Source of the DNA: Jackrogersella multiformis
Lineage: Eukaryota > Ascomycota > Sordariomycetes > Xylariales > Hypoxylaceae
Assembly (NCBI GenBank): GCA_902806575.1
Contig: CADCXD010000001.1
Location: forward strand, 496,001 to 560,000
DNA: 64,000 nt
Direction of reading: 5' to 3'
Shown here piece by piece: positions 35,879 to 47,617 of this stretch; within the stretch, counting starts at the first letter, position 1, and each line of letters begins with the position of its first letter. Below the pieces are notes generated by a model. The model was not told where the DNA came from. It worked only from the letters and a program-made list of their open reading frames with translations, and did no database searches. The position numbers and the translations under genes were made by a program.

Positions 35879-38073
35879 TTATGATGCAACCCAAGAATTA
35901 TTTCGGTCTAGTCCCCACATACTTTCCTTTAAATTGATAGCCTCAATTAATACCGTTGTCTCCCTAGACTGTAGTTGTCTCCTCAAGCAAGCCGAACGAC
36001 CCGTCGTAGTGAATAAACATCTAAGTTTACTCCCTCTTATTGCTAGGAGTAGCTCCTCTAGGTAATTCATCGTGCTACGATCATCTAGCCATTGGAAACC
36101 ATCGATAACGCAGAGGATCGTATCTGGCATGAGCGGAAGCAGATCGCAAAATAACTCCAGCATCTGCGACCAGCACAAAATCGATCCGTCAATGAGACGA
36201 AGTCGGTTGGGTGAAAAGTCCGTGACAGATTCAAAACTCGGGAGTAAAAGCTCTGCCATCTGTCGTAGTAGAGCGCAGATCAAAGCTACGCAGGATTGGG
36301 CCTCGCGTGTGTCATTTCCGTTCCTTAGACGATCTCGACGGCGAAGCTCACAACAGCTTCGAAGAAGAAAGGTTAGCTAGTAACTCCAAATGCGAAAGGA
36401 TTATGTTCTTAAATATAGCTTGGGAAACTTACTAAGAGAGAACCGCAATATGTGAATTTTCTGCGAGTTCTACAACTGTGTTGGCTAACATAGTGATAGG
36501 ATTTTCAAGGTCGTCCGCCTCTATCGATGGACCTTCAAGCCAAAGAAGATGAGAGGACTGGTCCTTCATCCATTCGCTCAGTCGTCTCAGAGCCTCTAAA
36601 CTGATTCTACTAGGACTAGAAGGATCGCAAGGCAATCGTACACGGTCCCGGTAGAAGAAGTCTTCGAAATGTTTAGAGTTTAGCAAGACTTCCTCTAACC
36701 TCCATTCAAAAGTTGCAGGTGAGCCAACTCTAGAGGATAAAGCCAGTTCCATGTATTGTTGTGGTTTTGGTAGTAGGGGAATGTAGGGATATCCTATTAC
36801 TAAATATCCAATGATACTGTCAGCTTAAAGTCTTCGATATGAGACAGAGAAATTGATTGCTTACAAGCGTTAGTTGAGTGTATGTCCCCTATCCAAGACA
36901 CTGCTCTATCTTGGAGCATATTATTGAGACGATCTGCAAGCTGCTTGAAATGTTGTTGGGTTTCTTTCTGGATCTGTCTCTCCCTTCGTGCCTCTGAGAG
37001 TTCTATTTCAATCTGCTTCGCAAAATAAGCTAACTCGGCGTGGTGTCGTTCCTCTCCAGTCAAGCCCACCCTGACGTCTTGTGCCAGTTCTTCGACCATC
37101 TGCCTTGTCACCCGCTGCTCTGCACGAGAGCTCTGAGCCGCTAGGTTTCGTATCATGTCAGACTTCAGTTGAATCGCCTCTACCTGTTTTTCAAACTTTT
37201 GATAGAAGTTTTCATTGAAGGAGTCCAATAGCCTCCTTCGTCTTTTCTCGGTTATCCAATCCATGGCATCTGAGAGGAAGACGAATATGCGCGCGTATAA
37301 ATCTGCAATCAATTCCATCATAGCCTGGGTCTTGAAGAGCTGTAGTTCAGACCTGCATTCCGAAACATGTTCGCTGATACGGCACAATATTTCTGATAGA
37401 CCCTCGGCAATGCGCTCGTGATTAACACTGGCCTGGCTCAAGTTAGAACGGTTTAAAAGGGCACAACAGTCGAGTGTACTTACCTTTATGATTACATTTA
37501 AAGTCCCAGCGAAGATGGAAACATACTCGCTGCCTTCCGGTACCAACTCCAACATCGATTTGTGCGAGTCGATTGTGTCACAGAACTTATGAAACATCTT
37601 CATTGCCTTGCCGCGACGGTTATTACCGCGCTTAGCTTGAGACTCTGCCGCAATCTCCTGGACAAGATCTACTACACTTTCTATAGTTGGCTCGGATCTT
37701 CTTAGATCTAGGCGATCCTCACTAGAGCCATTACTAAGAAAAGGTTCCCATTTCTCGCGGAGCCTGTTTGACTCAACAGCAATGACCTTGGTTATAGGAT
37801 CCCTGTCCCCCCCCCAAAAAAAGTCCGATTAGTGGCATCAATATAGATCGTATTGCAAGGGGTTTCTCACTGCTCGCCAGGGGACCATTCCCAAGACTCG
37901 AAAAATATTCGCCATGGATTTGTCAAGTCTCCAGAGCCTTGCTGAGATTGGCTCAAGACATGGGCAAGTGTCTGAGTTTTGTTGTGGTCATGGGGTAACC
38001 TCCCCTCAACATCTCCGCTGTACGTCCTTACAAGTCTCCTAGACTCCTGGGCGTCATCAGCTGCATTACCCAT
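35879..38073 (-). CDS. STAND/NACHT-like protein with degenerate P-loop
   Basis: Five exons: 38073-37871, 37802-37484, 37432-36865, 36727-36433 and 36356-35879; about 620 residues, all phases consistent. The N-terminal half (about 100-330) is helical and resembles the DUF7708-type domain that precedes NACHT modules in fungal proteins (KFCDTIDSH...LVPEGSEYVSIFAGTLNVIIK, then ASVNHERIAEGLSE). A coiled-coil-like segment follows. The second half has the layout of a STAND NTPase: LLWLEGP at the P-loop position (426-436), SYCCELRRR as the next strand, and a Walker B-like ILCVIDGFQWLDD (542-554). The Walker A GK[ST] is absent, so ATP hydrolysis is doubtful. No ankyrin, WD40 or TPR repeats follow, and the protein ends soon after the NTPase core. 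Such proteins are linked to fungal innate recognition and heterokaryon incompatibility; that link is inference here. Confidence 0.82.
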
Positions 38074-38658
38074 CAAAGTCGTTCGAGTTAGTAGCGTGTT
38101 CTATAATTGACACTTAATGCCAACCTCAAGCTTTCTTAATCCAAGAACGGCTTAATCGGCCTTCGAAATGAACAGTTTAGACTTGGTTTTTCTAACATTG
38201 TTAACAAGCCTTTATTCCCGGATGCCTCGCTGCTTACTATTCTAAAGCGGCTAAAATATTCTGACGGGCTTGATACACAATTTAGATTCCTCATTGGAGG
38301 GTCAGGGCGGCCGCGGGAAATGTCGGAAAGAATAGCTCAGCTGAGGTAGAGTAGGCTGCATAATATCAGCACCTTGGGGCATATGGCGTCTGTAGTATAA
38401 CACTAACTTTTTAATCATTGGCCATAGATCCCGTGCTCTGTATTGAATGGGCACTGAGGATTTGGGGGCCAAAATCGAGTAAGATGTATCTTATGAGGCT
38501 CTTGCAGTATTAATAAGAAACGGAGTGATCCAGAACCCCCGCCCAATCTTACCTGACCTTACAAACATATCTAGTAAGAAACGAAGAGCTTTACTCGCAG
38601 TTGTGTTCTATCCATCTCATTCATACACTTGTAATTGTCTCATACCTAATTATCGCTC
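38074..38658. other. Divergent intergenic region
   Basis: 585 bp between the STAND-like gene (minus) and the AAA remnant (plus). No further feature recognised. Confidence 0.5.
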
Positions 38659-39785
38659 ATGGAGACCCGTGAGCACCACAATGCGGGATCACAAGAAGAA
38701 AAGCCGAGAGAAAGTTGGATCAAATACCGCGTAGAGCATCGCCACAGAGAGACGGATGAATTGATAAGGCAATATGATACGGAAGGCCTCGAACTTTCTG
38801 CCGATAAACACGGTCCAGCTTTTGATGTATTCACGACATTCAAAGTAGCGCCGCCACCGATATCCTCAAATGATGGCCCTTCATCTTCGACATTGCCTAC
38901 CTCCCCACCAAACTATGCGATCCGTCTATACCGAGTTCTTGTCAAGAGTGCATTACGGCGTTCACGAAGCGCCCCTTGATGGTATTGACGTCCAGCGACA
39001 TAGCACTGACCCTTCAACCGTTGAATTCAACTTGACAAAACATTTCAAGAGAGCAAGAAGTTGGGGCGCTGTACTTCTCATCGACGAAGCTGATGTCTTC
39101 ATGGAGCGCCGCTCAACAGCTGACTTGGTGCGGACCAGTCTAGTAGCTGGTAAGCCACCAACAACCCCCCTAAATTACCCTTTCTTCTATCACGTTTTAG
39201 CCACTGCTAACGTGAAACTATCCAAATCTTCAGGCTTTCTCCGCGCTCTCGAATTCTATGATGGCATTCTATTCCTTACTACCAACAGAGTTGGTTCCTT
39301 TGACGATGCGTTCATCTCACGTATCCACTTACAACTCTACTACCCGGACTTCGACGATAGCCAGAGACGACAGGTCTGGCAGACGTTCATTGACAAGCTC
39401 GCTAGGGAGCGGAGTGATTACATGCGCCTCACCATCGACGCGAAGGAATACATTCGCGGTGCCGAGATGCAAGCGCTCAAATGGAACGGGCGGGAGATTA
39501 GGAATGGTAAGTCGTCAAACCTCATCTCAAAGATAAATTTCCCCATTACCTTCCACTCTGCTAACCACGATTATATCTAAAGCATTTCAGACGGCCGTAT
39601 CATTGGCAGAGTATGATGCTGACAAAGGTGAGGAAGGAAAGATCATAGTCACAGATGAGCATCTGAGAGCTGTTGTTGAGCTCTCCAAAGACTTCAAGAA
39701 GTACCTCGACGAGCTCCACCACGGAGACTCGGGGAAGCGTGCTGAGCGCAAGTATGATCGACTGGATTCATATGATAGAAACTAG
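38659..39785 (+). pseudogene. AAA ATPase remnant lacking Walker A (internal deletion plus frameshift)
   Basis: The 3' part encodes a clear fungal AAA ATPase: Walker B VLLIDEADVFMERR, sensor-1 LFLTTNRVG, SRIH arginine-finger region, and a C-terminal AAA lid ending in AERKYDRLDSYDRN. Two normal introns (39150-39233 and 39507-39582) are preserved. Upstream, an open frame from 38659 gives about 100 residues like the N-terminus of these proteins (HGPAFDVFTTFKV). Between them the usual central domain and the GPPGxGKT Walker A are missing. A different frame resumes at about 38946 with ECITAFTKRPLMVLTSSDI, which normally directly follows Walker A, and a further one-base loss at about 39003 (ATAGCACTG where DIGTDP is expected) shifts frame again. 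I read this as a gene broken by a deletion of roughly 1 kb and a frameshift. A shortened but translated protein from the 3' part cannot be excluded. Confidence 0.75.
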
Positions 39786-39985
39786 GTCTCAGGGCCGTTG
39801 GGTATTTGATATCAGAAGATCTCTACGTAAAAGGGTAGATTGGGCTTTTGAGTTTCTTCTTCATGTGATTGCAGTTAGATCTAAGCAGGTACCTATAGCA
39901 CCAGATAACCCCAGACTATTAACTTGGCAAATACATGACGGAGTTTATAGATACGGTGTTACGCTCGACCAAACTATCCTAAAAG

Positions 39986-41771
39986 TTATGCCTTTAAGCC
40001 CTCAAAGTGAAATCCCTTGTACCCGCTTGATGCGCAGCTCTTAAGCTTCCCATGGTAGCTCGGTAAGCCGCCCAAGTACATCTGCGACGCTCTCGGCTTC
40101 CCGGGGATGTTGTCACCCATGTACCACTATTCGTTAAGCACCGTTAGCTATACTCCTTTGAACTATCATAGTCAAAGTTTGTTCAAGGTATCACTTACCG
40201 AATTAGCCTTGGGCAGAAGCGTTGCGTAGGCTACGGCCTCCACGTGTTCGGTCCAAGATTTCTCGCTCGCCTCGTCGGCCACGATGCTGCTCAGCCCCGC
40301 CTGGCGGAGGCGGTTCATCACGTCGGCGATCCAGTTCCCCTGCAGCTCGGAACATGTGGGGCCGTTGCAGAAGGCCGCCGGGGCCTGCGGCCCGTACGAG
40401 AAGAACATGTTCGGGAACCCGGCGACCGAGATCCCGCAGTATGTGGTCGGGCCATGTTGCTGGAACTTCTCCTTTAAGCTCTGGTTCCCGACGCCGCGGA
40501 TGTCGATGGTAGTGAGGCCTCCTGTGACGGCGTCGAAGCCAGTAGCGAGAACTAGAGTAGCCTAGAGTTAGCATATGCCATTCACAAAGATCCACAGTTA
40601 TAATAGCAAGATATGAATGCAATTACTCACTGATGATGTCGAAGTCCCACTCCCTCTCCGTCGTCTTGATACCCTTTTCTGTCACCTCGACTACTGGGGT
40701 GTGATTGACATCGACGAGATGCACATTTGGCTTATTAAACATCTCGTAGTAGCCTCTCTCGAGTGGCACACGCTTGCAACCAAAGGGGTATGGTTGCTTC
40801 TCAGGGGCCATCAGCTCCTGAAGCTTGGGGTCGTTGATACGAGCCCGTGTCTTCTCGCGCCAGAATTTGTATGCCTCGTGGTTGGCCTCCATGCTAGATA
40901 TCATGTCGGTGTAAGTGCCTAGCCAATAGGTGAAGTCGCCCGCTTTCCACAGAGTCTCATAGGTAGCCCGTCTCTGAGCCTCGTCGTCTTCAAAGGTGCT
41001 CTTCTGAAGGAAGCCGAAGTCGAAGCCCCAATAGCCACTAGCACGCACCTTGAAGAATTCCGCAAGTTCTGACTTAGGGATGGCCTCCTCGTTATCGGCG
41101 TAGTCCACCTGCCTCATGTTCAAAGGCATAGGGGGCGTGCGCTGGAAGACGACAAGCTCACCCGCTTCCTCGCTTATAGAATGGGATAGCTGGACTCCGG
41201 TAGATCCTGTCCCAATAACGGCAATCTTCTTTCCCTTGAGGTCCGGTTCGTTATGTGGCCAGTACGAGGAATGGACCATCAAGCCTTTGAACGAGGTGAT
41301 TCCCTTCCAGTCAGGGATCGCTCTGCTAGCAGCTATTCCGGTATGTGGTAAGAAGAAGGTCGTCTTGAAGGTCCGGCCATCCTTTGCCTTGATGATCCAT
41401 TTATATTCTGTCTCGTCCCAGGTAGCCGAACTGATGTAAGTATTGAAATAGGTATCCTTTCTGAGATCCCATTTCTGGGCTACGAACTCAAAGTACGCTC
41501 GTAGTTCCTTGTGGTCAGGGAATCTTTGTTTCCAATGCCAGTTCTGCCAGAGCTCGGGGTCGGAAAACTGGTAGTGAGGTGCGTGGCTGTCAACGCGAGC
41601 GCCTGGGTATCGGTTCCAGTACCATATCCCGCCGTAGTTTGAGCCAGTCTCTACCAGTTTTACCTTGTATCCTTCGTCACGGAGCTTTTTCAACTGGTAT
41701 ACACCGCTAAACCCAGCTCCGATAATAAGAGCATCCAGCTCTTCGACACTGGTCGCTTCAGTGGAACCCAT
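39986..41771 (-). CDS. Flavin monooxygenase, Baeyer-Villiger type
   Basis: Three exons (41771-40631, 40551-40199, 40126-39986) give 544 residues, the usual BVMO length. The FAD-binding GxGxxG is IIGAGFSG (G18, G20, G23), the BVMO fingerprint FxGxxxHxxxWP is at 161-172 (FKGLMVHSSYWP), and the NADPH-binding loop is GTGSTG (187-192). The second exon carries ILATGFDAVTGG, and the last exon carries WYMGDNIPGKPR, both typical of cyclohexanone/steroid-monooxygenase-like proteins. It should insert oxygen next to a ketone using FAD, NADPH and O2. In fungi such enzymes serve secondary metabolism or xenobiotic and steroid turnover. No polyketide synthase or other cluster genes are within the window, so the substrate is open. 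It is convergent with the AAA remnant, 200 bp away. Confidence 0.93.
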
Positions 41772-44503
41772 TTTCAGTGTACCTTAACCCACAATTCGAA
41801 TTATATTGGTCTCTTCACCTTACAGTCGAGACGATCACTGATATCTAGATACCAAGAGTTCCGATTCTTGAGGTAAAGATTCTCGACCCAGACATCCGGC
41901 AAATCATCTTAGAACATTACTAGTGGACTATTACGAGTGTGTGTTTATATATACGTAGTAAAAAACGAGACTAGGTTAGACTTGGAAAGGCAGTTGCATT
42001 GTTACCTAATCGACAATATGATCACAAGCGTTGCCACCCAGATCGCCATCCATTCGACTCTTTGACAAATGTGGCCTCGGTATACGGACAAAGATGCTAA
42101 AGCAAGCAAGCGGGTCAACTCCATTTCGTTTCTCATGCCGTATCGCATTGAAAACTCATACTATAAAGTTTATCTCGCGTATACCGTCAACCCTGCTTGT
42201 GACCCTGCTTGTGACCATGCTTCTGACCTTGCATTCCGAGTCCTTTATTCGTTATCACTCCACTTGGAGGGTTCGAATAACAACATCGCGTAGCCCTTTG
42301 CCTTGTTCGTGTAACTTTTATCTTACGTAATTCCTCTTTCTGCTCTTCCGTAAAAATAATTTGCCTTTCCTTTGTCGGTAGTTGAGATATTGCTGAAAAC
42401 GGTACTCCCATTTCCCCGGAGAGGCACAAAGGCTGGTAGTTTTTCTTTCAGTGATCTAGCGAGGAGTATTCTAGAAGCCGATTTATTTCCCGGGATCTGG
42501 AACCAGTCTTCTAGAAGCAATCCTTTGACAAATCAGTTCTGTCCGTTTAACCCAGTGGCGTGTTGCGACTCGTGGGATACCCCACGATGAACCCCTAATT
42601 GACTCTTTATCTCGTTCAATACTCTAACCTAGGTAGTCATAAGAGACCTAGAGCATGTAGATATAGCATTACGACAACTATTTTCTAACTTAAACATACG
42701 ATTAAATGCTACTTCTTGGAGAAGCGCAGAATACCTATCATATTGGGTAATTATCATCGGACATTACATTTAATGATCATCTTCGGGGTTATCTGCAGTC
42801 GTCATCTGCCGGAGGCTAATTCCCGGAGCTCTCGGTCTATAACCGGTCGAGTTGACCCTCCTTTGTCGATATGGGATATGGGTGTCTTGAGGCTTTAACT
42901 ATGCAACCCGAAAAATGCTAAAATCTCATTTGGTATTAGTTCCTATTGTATGACACCGGAAGGGCGGTATGATCAGTCCGGGCCCTTTAGGAGGTGTTAT
43001 GCAGGCCGTCTATGCCTACCACATGGCAAATTTGGAAGTCGTACCTCAATAGCGTTTGTACCGGCGCACGTAGCGGAATATGTGCTTGCCGAGAAGGCCA
43101 GCTAGCTACACAAGCTTGGGTTCCGGTTGGCAGTAGAGTAGGTAGGTAAATATACAAAATACGAGAGAACGAGACGAAAAGCAACCTAGCTCAGACTCGA
43201 GGTTTGTAATCATTACCCGGACCATCCCCTTTATGTTTCCTTTTCTTTTCCGAGATTTGTCATGAGCTCATGATCAGGTACATAAGCCATTATCTAATAC
43301 ATCACAAATTACACACATCTTTTCAATCCAAACCAACAGCAGTAATGAACAGTGGCCTGTATAAGATAGGTGACATTGCTATGTGTAGGTAGGGTTACAC
43401 AACGGTGATCTAAATACTCCGACTCCAATGATAGAAGCAAAACTACCTACTTAAGTACCTCCTATGAGCTCTACAATCGTCAGCAGCTTCGGCTTCGAGG
43501 TCACGGTGACATAGATTTTTTTTCATCTAATAACAACAAAGCTTACCATCGTCCCATAATACCTAATTAGGTGGTTTCAAGTTTTGTCATTACTAGATTA
43601 AGGAGCAGTTGCATTTTGCATGTACCTCCTCCCACCTCATCGTGTCGCAGTTGTGTATGTCCAAGGCATACTCCTCATCCGCTGTGACCCGTACGTATAT
43701 GGATACCTAGGTATTTACGTATATGTTTTCCCGTTATACTATGCGGACCACCGAGATATCATGCCAGGGGCAATAGCAAAGAGTACCTAGGTAGAAAGGG
43801 GACTCTTCCGTGTATCCTTCTGGAAATTAGGACCATAGGGGAGCTGAAGCCATCTTTATCTATAATTGAGAGGTATTAGGAAGATCTAGTCGACTAAACA
43901 TGCGAGATATAAACCTACTAATAGCAAATTTACATACTAACCCCCCAGCCGTATTCTCAACTCCTTTAAGGCTCATACCAGGATAGACAAAAATGCCAGT
44001 CACACCATTATAATGATTATACCCAAGCCCACGTGGCGAAACTAGGTAGTGTTGCAGTTAATCTGATCTCTCTTATAATTATCTATTCGGCCAGCGGTGG
44101 TCCTTCCCTTCGGAGGACGTTGGGGAAGGCATGCCAAGCGTTAGCGAGAAAAGGGGGTTATAGGTGGGTCCTATGCTTAATTCACGAGTTCATATTTTAG
44201 AGATAGGTACTTAGATTAGATAAGCGATAACTCCCCCAGCCACATGTGGCTAGTTACCCAATGTCTCCACCATGCAAGGCTAGCATCAGCCACACACAGC
44301 CTAGGGAACCTTTTAGCTTATGCAGCTCACTACCGACCACCAACTCGCAACGCAACGCGCAGCTCGAGTTGCCTAACGAATGAAGTAGAGCTCCCTCATA
44401 TCAAACACCACCAAATCCGCCGAGCTTCATTCCACCTCCGTTCACTCCCTCCAACCCTTAAAAACACCTACACCTTGATCGTAACCCACCCATAGGATTC
44501 AAA
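41772..44503. other. Intergenic, no supported gene
   Basis: Promoter sides of two divergent genes with 2.7 kb between them. Short open frames at 42.0-42.6 kb on both strands lack support. A CTGCTTGTGACC-type direct repeat is present near 42190-42225, and CCTAGG motifs occur near 42.63, 43.71 and 43.79 kb. Confidence 0.5.
41944..41953 (-). promoter_or_regulatory. Possible TATA box of the monooxygenase gene
   Basis: Minus-strand TATATATAAA about 175 nt upstream of the start codon. Confidence 0.35.
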
Positions 44504-45551
44504 ATGGTAAGCATTCTAAACCTCCCACATTGCTGTCCCTGTTCCCAAGCTCACACTTTCTTCTTCCCCCAACCCAGACGTCCATAGGAACAGGCTACGA
44601 TCTCGCCAACTCCATCTTCTCGCCCGACGGACGCAACTTCCAGGTCGAATATGCCGTGAAGGCCGTAGAGAACGGCGGCACGTCGGTCGGCATCCGATGC
44701 AAGGACGGCGTTGTCCTGGCCGTCGAGAAGGTCGTCACGTCCAAGCTATTGAAGCCCGGCGCAAATAAGCGAATTGCGACTATCGACCGAAATCTAGGAG
44801 TCGTATGTTGTCTTTTCTTCGCTGTTCAATGCCTAGCACTTCTTGCAATTCATGTAGCAAAATAGGTGGTTAACCTTTCGTGCTTTAATAGGTCTACTCT
44901 GGCATGGTACCCGACGGCCACCATTTCGTCGACCGAGCCCGAGACGAGGCGCGAGCCTGGCGTGAGACATTCAAGACCCCGATTTCGACGTCTGACCTAG
45001 CTAGTCGCATGGGCGGATACCTACAAGCCTACACCCTCTACCAGTCCGTCCGTCCGTTCGGCATCACAGCCATCATAGGCGGCTTCGACTCGGAGCTTGA
45101 AGCCCCCGTCGACGGGCAAGTCGGGAACGGCCCCTCCGTCGGCGCCGGGGGCAAGGTGGAAGGCAAGAAGCACGGGGGCCCGGGCCTCTACATGATCGAG
45201 CCGAGCGGCATGTACTGGGGCTACTACGGCGCGGCGACGGGCAAGGGCCGGCAGGCCGCCAAGGCCGAGCTCGAGAAGCTGAACCTGGCCGAGGGCACGC
45301 TGGACCTGAAGCAGGCGGTCAAGGAGGCCGCGCGCATCATCTACGTGGCGCAGCAGGACAACAAGGACAAGGAGTTCGAGCTGGAGATGAGCTGGATCAG
45401 CGGCGCCGACGGCCCCACCAAGGGCCGCCACCAGGACGTGCCCCAGGACCTCCTGGAGGAGGCCGAGCGCTTAGCGAAGAAGGCCATCTCCGAGGATGAC
45501 GACGACGACGAAGAGCCCGCCGCCAAGGAGGACGACAAGATGCAGGAATAA
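44504..45551 (+). CDS. PRE10: 20S proteasome subunit alpha-7 (Pre10/PSMA3 type)
   Basis: Three exons: 44504-44506 (the ATG alone), 44578-44802 and 44892-45551; 295 residues. It is a structural alpha-ring subunit of the 20S proteasome. The alpha-subunit N-terminal signature is complete (TSIGTGYDLANSIFSPDG, then QVEYAVKAVENGG). GIRCKDGVVLAVEK and the YMIEPSGMYWGYYGAATGK strand-turn identify the alpha-7/PSMA3 branch. The acidic C-terminal tail (DDDDDEEPAAKEDD) also fits alpha-7. A Gly-rich insertion (VGNGPSVGAGGKVEGKK) before YMIEPSG is longer than in animals and seems normal for filamentous fungi. The second half of exon 3 uses strongly G/C-ending codons. The one-codon first exon is followed by a 71-nt intron with a GTAAGC donor and CCCAG acceptor. 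Confidence 0.94.
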
Positions 45552-46567
45552 AACAGAAAACACGTTTCCGGCTCTCGAGATCCCGGGCGCGGGGAGGGCG
45601 GTGGAGGCTTGTACTTTTACAGCAATGACGGTGGTGATAACACTGGCGAAGCGCTCTGGAGGGATAGGGCGACGACGGTCATAGACTACCTAATTTCATC
45701 TAAGAGCCATGATTCCCATCCGTTCGTCGTCATCGTGTGCCAAAGGTTCCTGGCCAGCTCTCTCTCTCACTTGAAACCAGGCGAATGGCAAGTTCCCAAG
45801 CAGATCAAGTAGGGGTTTCGACGGTATGCTCGTTCATCACTTCTCATTATCGATCCCCAATAGCTGCCTAGATACCTATGTACTTACGGCTCTAACAGAG
45901 TCGTCCAAGCCGCGTTCATACTAGCAAATCAAGACCATGCGTATTTTCCCTGAGTCTTCAGTGCTGAAGCCGAACCCAAAAGGCTATTGTGAAGTTGCGA
46001 TTTAAATGACGAATGCTCGTAACAGCGGTGGCTTAAAATCAGTGCCCGTTATCCAGACACATAATTAGTCTAGGGTCCATGGCCGATCTTGGTACACGTG
46101 AAAGCAGAGCCAAGCAGTAAAGGTAGCTTGGGGGACAATGTCTATCTCGATGGAGTGAACTCTTCATATAATAAATTTCGCGCGTATGCGTCCGATGATA
46201 CCCAACAGCTTCTAGTCTCGAATTCTTCGTGTTTACGTAGTACCTACTGCGTAACTGGAAGAGGCTATTCAGCCAATGGATAATTTTGAATGAGTGTTAG
46301 TACATTATGAGACAATCTCCGCTTGAACAGCAGTCACACCACAACACAGACATGAGAAATCAGCACACTAATTAGTGGAAGGATCATGTGTAAATATAAT
46401 GTAAAACATCGAGTACAATATTGTAAATCTAAACTCTGCCTAACCTCCCTAAAGGCAATGTTCATAATGCATGTAACCATCGCTGTAACTTTATATCAGC
46501 AATTCTAACCCTGTAACCTTCTAGAATCAATTCCTTCTAACGCCATATCCGTGCTAATCCCCATCAG
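45552..46567. other. Intergenic between convergent genes
   Basis: 3' regions of the proteasome gene (plus) and the BTB-like gene (minus). Nothing else recognised. Confidence 0.5.
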
Positions 46568-47617
46568 TCAAGGCTCCTCAACGAATTCATAAAACCCCCA
46601 TTGTTCAGGGGAACCAGGCCTATTTTCCCAAACTCCCATGAGCACCATCGGTTGGCCTTCGTAGTTGACATGCTCATCATGTACCCTTGCCCATTCATGA
46701 ATGTTCCCTGGCATCCTCGGTAGCTCCGGTACTAGGTAGGTATCCCACTGGTTGTAATGAGTCGGCAGAATGGGTTCGTATCCTTCATGTTCAACGCCAC
46801 CTAGGAACTCTATCCACTCGCGGAACGGCTCATCGAGTTCCAAGTATGCAGCCCACTTCTCGATCGTCGCTTGACTAGCTTGACTCCGAGCATGCCTCGA
46901 CAGTGGTGCCTTGGCAATAACGAGGTCTTCCATGAACTCAAAGAGTTGCCGGTACTTCGTTCCCGTGTGGTTGCACTTGAATGCGTGGTATGGGCCATAC
47001 ACGTCGTAAGGGCAGTCTCGGGGATCACACTTGATGGCTAGGTTCATTCGAGCTGAAAGCCCCTAGGTGTATTTGATAAATATGAGGTGCATGCAGTAAT
47101 TTACAAGCTCGCTCATCTCGAGAGTGATTGCCGCAGTCCACAGTCCCTCAAGGTCATCTCTGGCACCGATCATGACATCGCTGAGGTCAGCAGGATCTAA
47201 CAATCTCCCAGTGTAGCACCACTGGACAATCTGCCTCCAGATAACAGTTGAGCGGTTGGAAGGTTGCTTAAAGTCGATCCGTAGACGGTAGACCGGTCTT
47301 ACTTGTCTGTACAGAGCGTCTCTGATAACCTTAGACCAATAACAGAGGAGGCTAGAATGGCATGTAACGAAGTGATCGTTCTGGCCGACCCTGAAACTTA
47401 TGGAGAGCATTCGGTGACCCGCGTCTGCCAAGCTATTATTTGTCAGTTCTGTTCACATGTCGATGACTGCAAACTGATAGTTCACTCACATTGATCCGAC
47501 TATCAGCGAATGTTCATAAGACAGACTCCTTAGTTTGCAACGTTCTTCAAACCCATACGAGCAGGCTTCACAAGTACAGTATGTTGAGATATTGGAGTAA
47601 GGTGGTAGTCCGGACAT
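46568..47617 (-). pseudogene. BTB-like domain gene interrupted by an in-frame stop
   Basis: Exon 1 is 47617-47490 (first ATG at 47617). A 57-nt intron (GTGAGT donor, AATAG acceptor) joins it to a frame running from 47432 to 46568. After the junction, ILADAGHRMLSISFRVGQND then CHSSLLCYWSKVI resembles a BTB/POZ core (protein-protein interaction; fungal examples are mostly uncharacterised), followed by the helical part WRQIVQWCYTGRLLDPADL. A TAG at 47065-47063 interrupts the frame; the same frame then continues for 159 codons from an ATG (46568-47047) without further stops. Either the gene is a recent pseudogene, or the BTB part alone (about 165 residues) is the product, or a very short 42-nt intron (GTAAAT to CCTAG) removes the stop in frame. 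The C-terminal part has no recognisable domain. Confidence 0.55.

Noticed and set aside
40203..40622. Arg-rich frames overlapping the monooxygenase second exon
   Set aside because: Out-of-frame shadows; the BVMO frame carries ILATGFDAVTGG and correct splice phases.
42020..42600. Short frames on both strands and a small direct repeat that could suggest a transposase remnant
   Set aside because: No terminal repeats, no catalytic motif and no frame longer than about 100 codons.
45021..45431. 136-codon minus-strand frame inside proteasome exon 3
   Set aside because: Antisense shadow of G/C-ending codons; the plus strand encodes conserved alpha-7 sequence.
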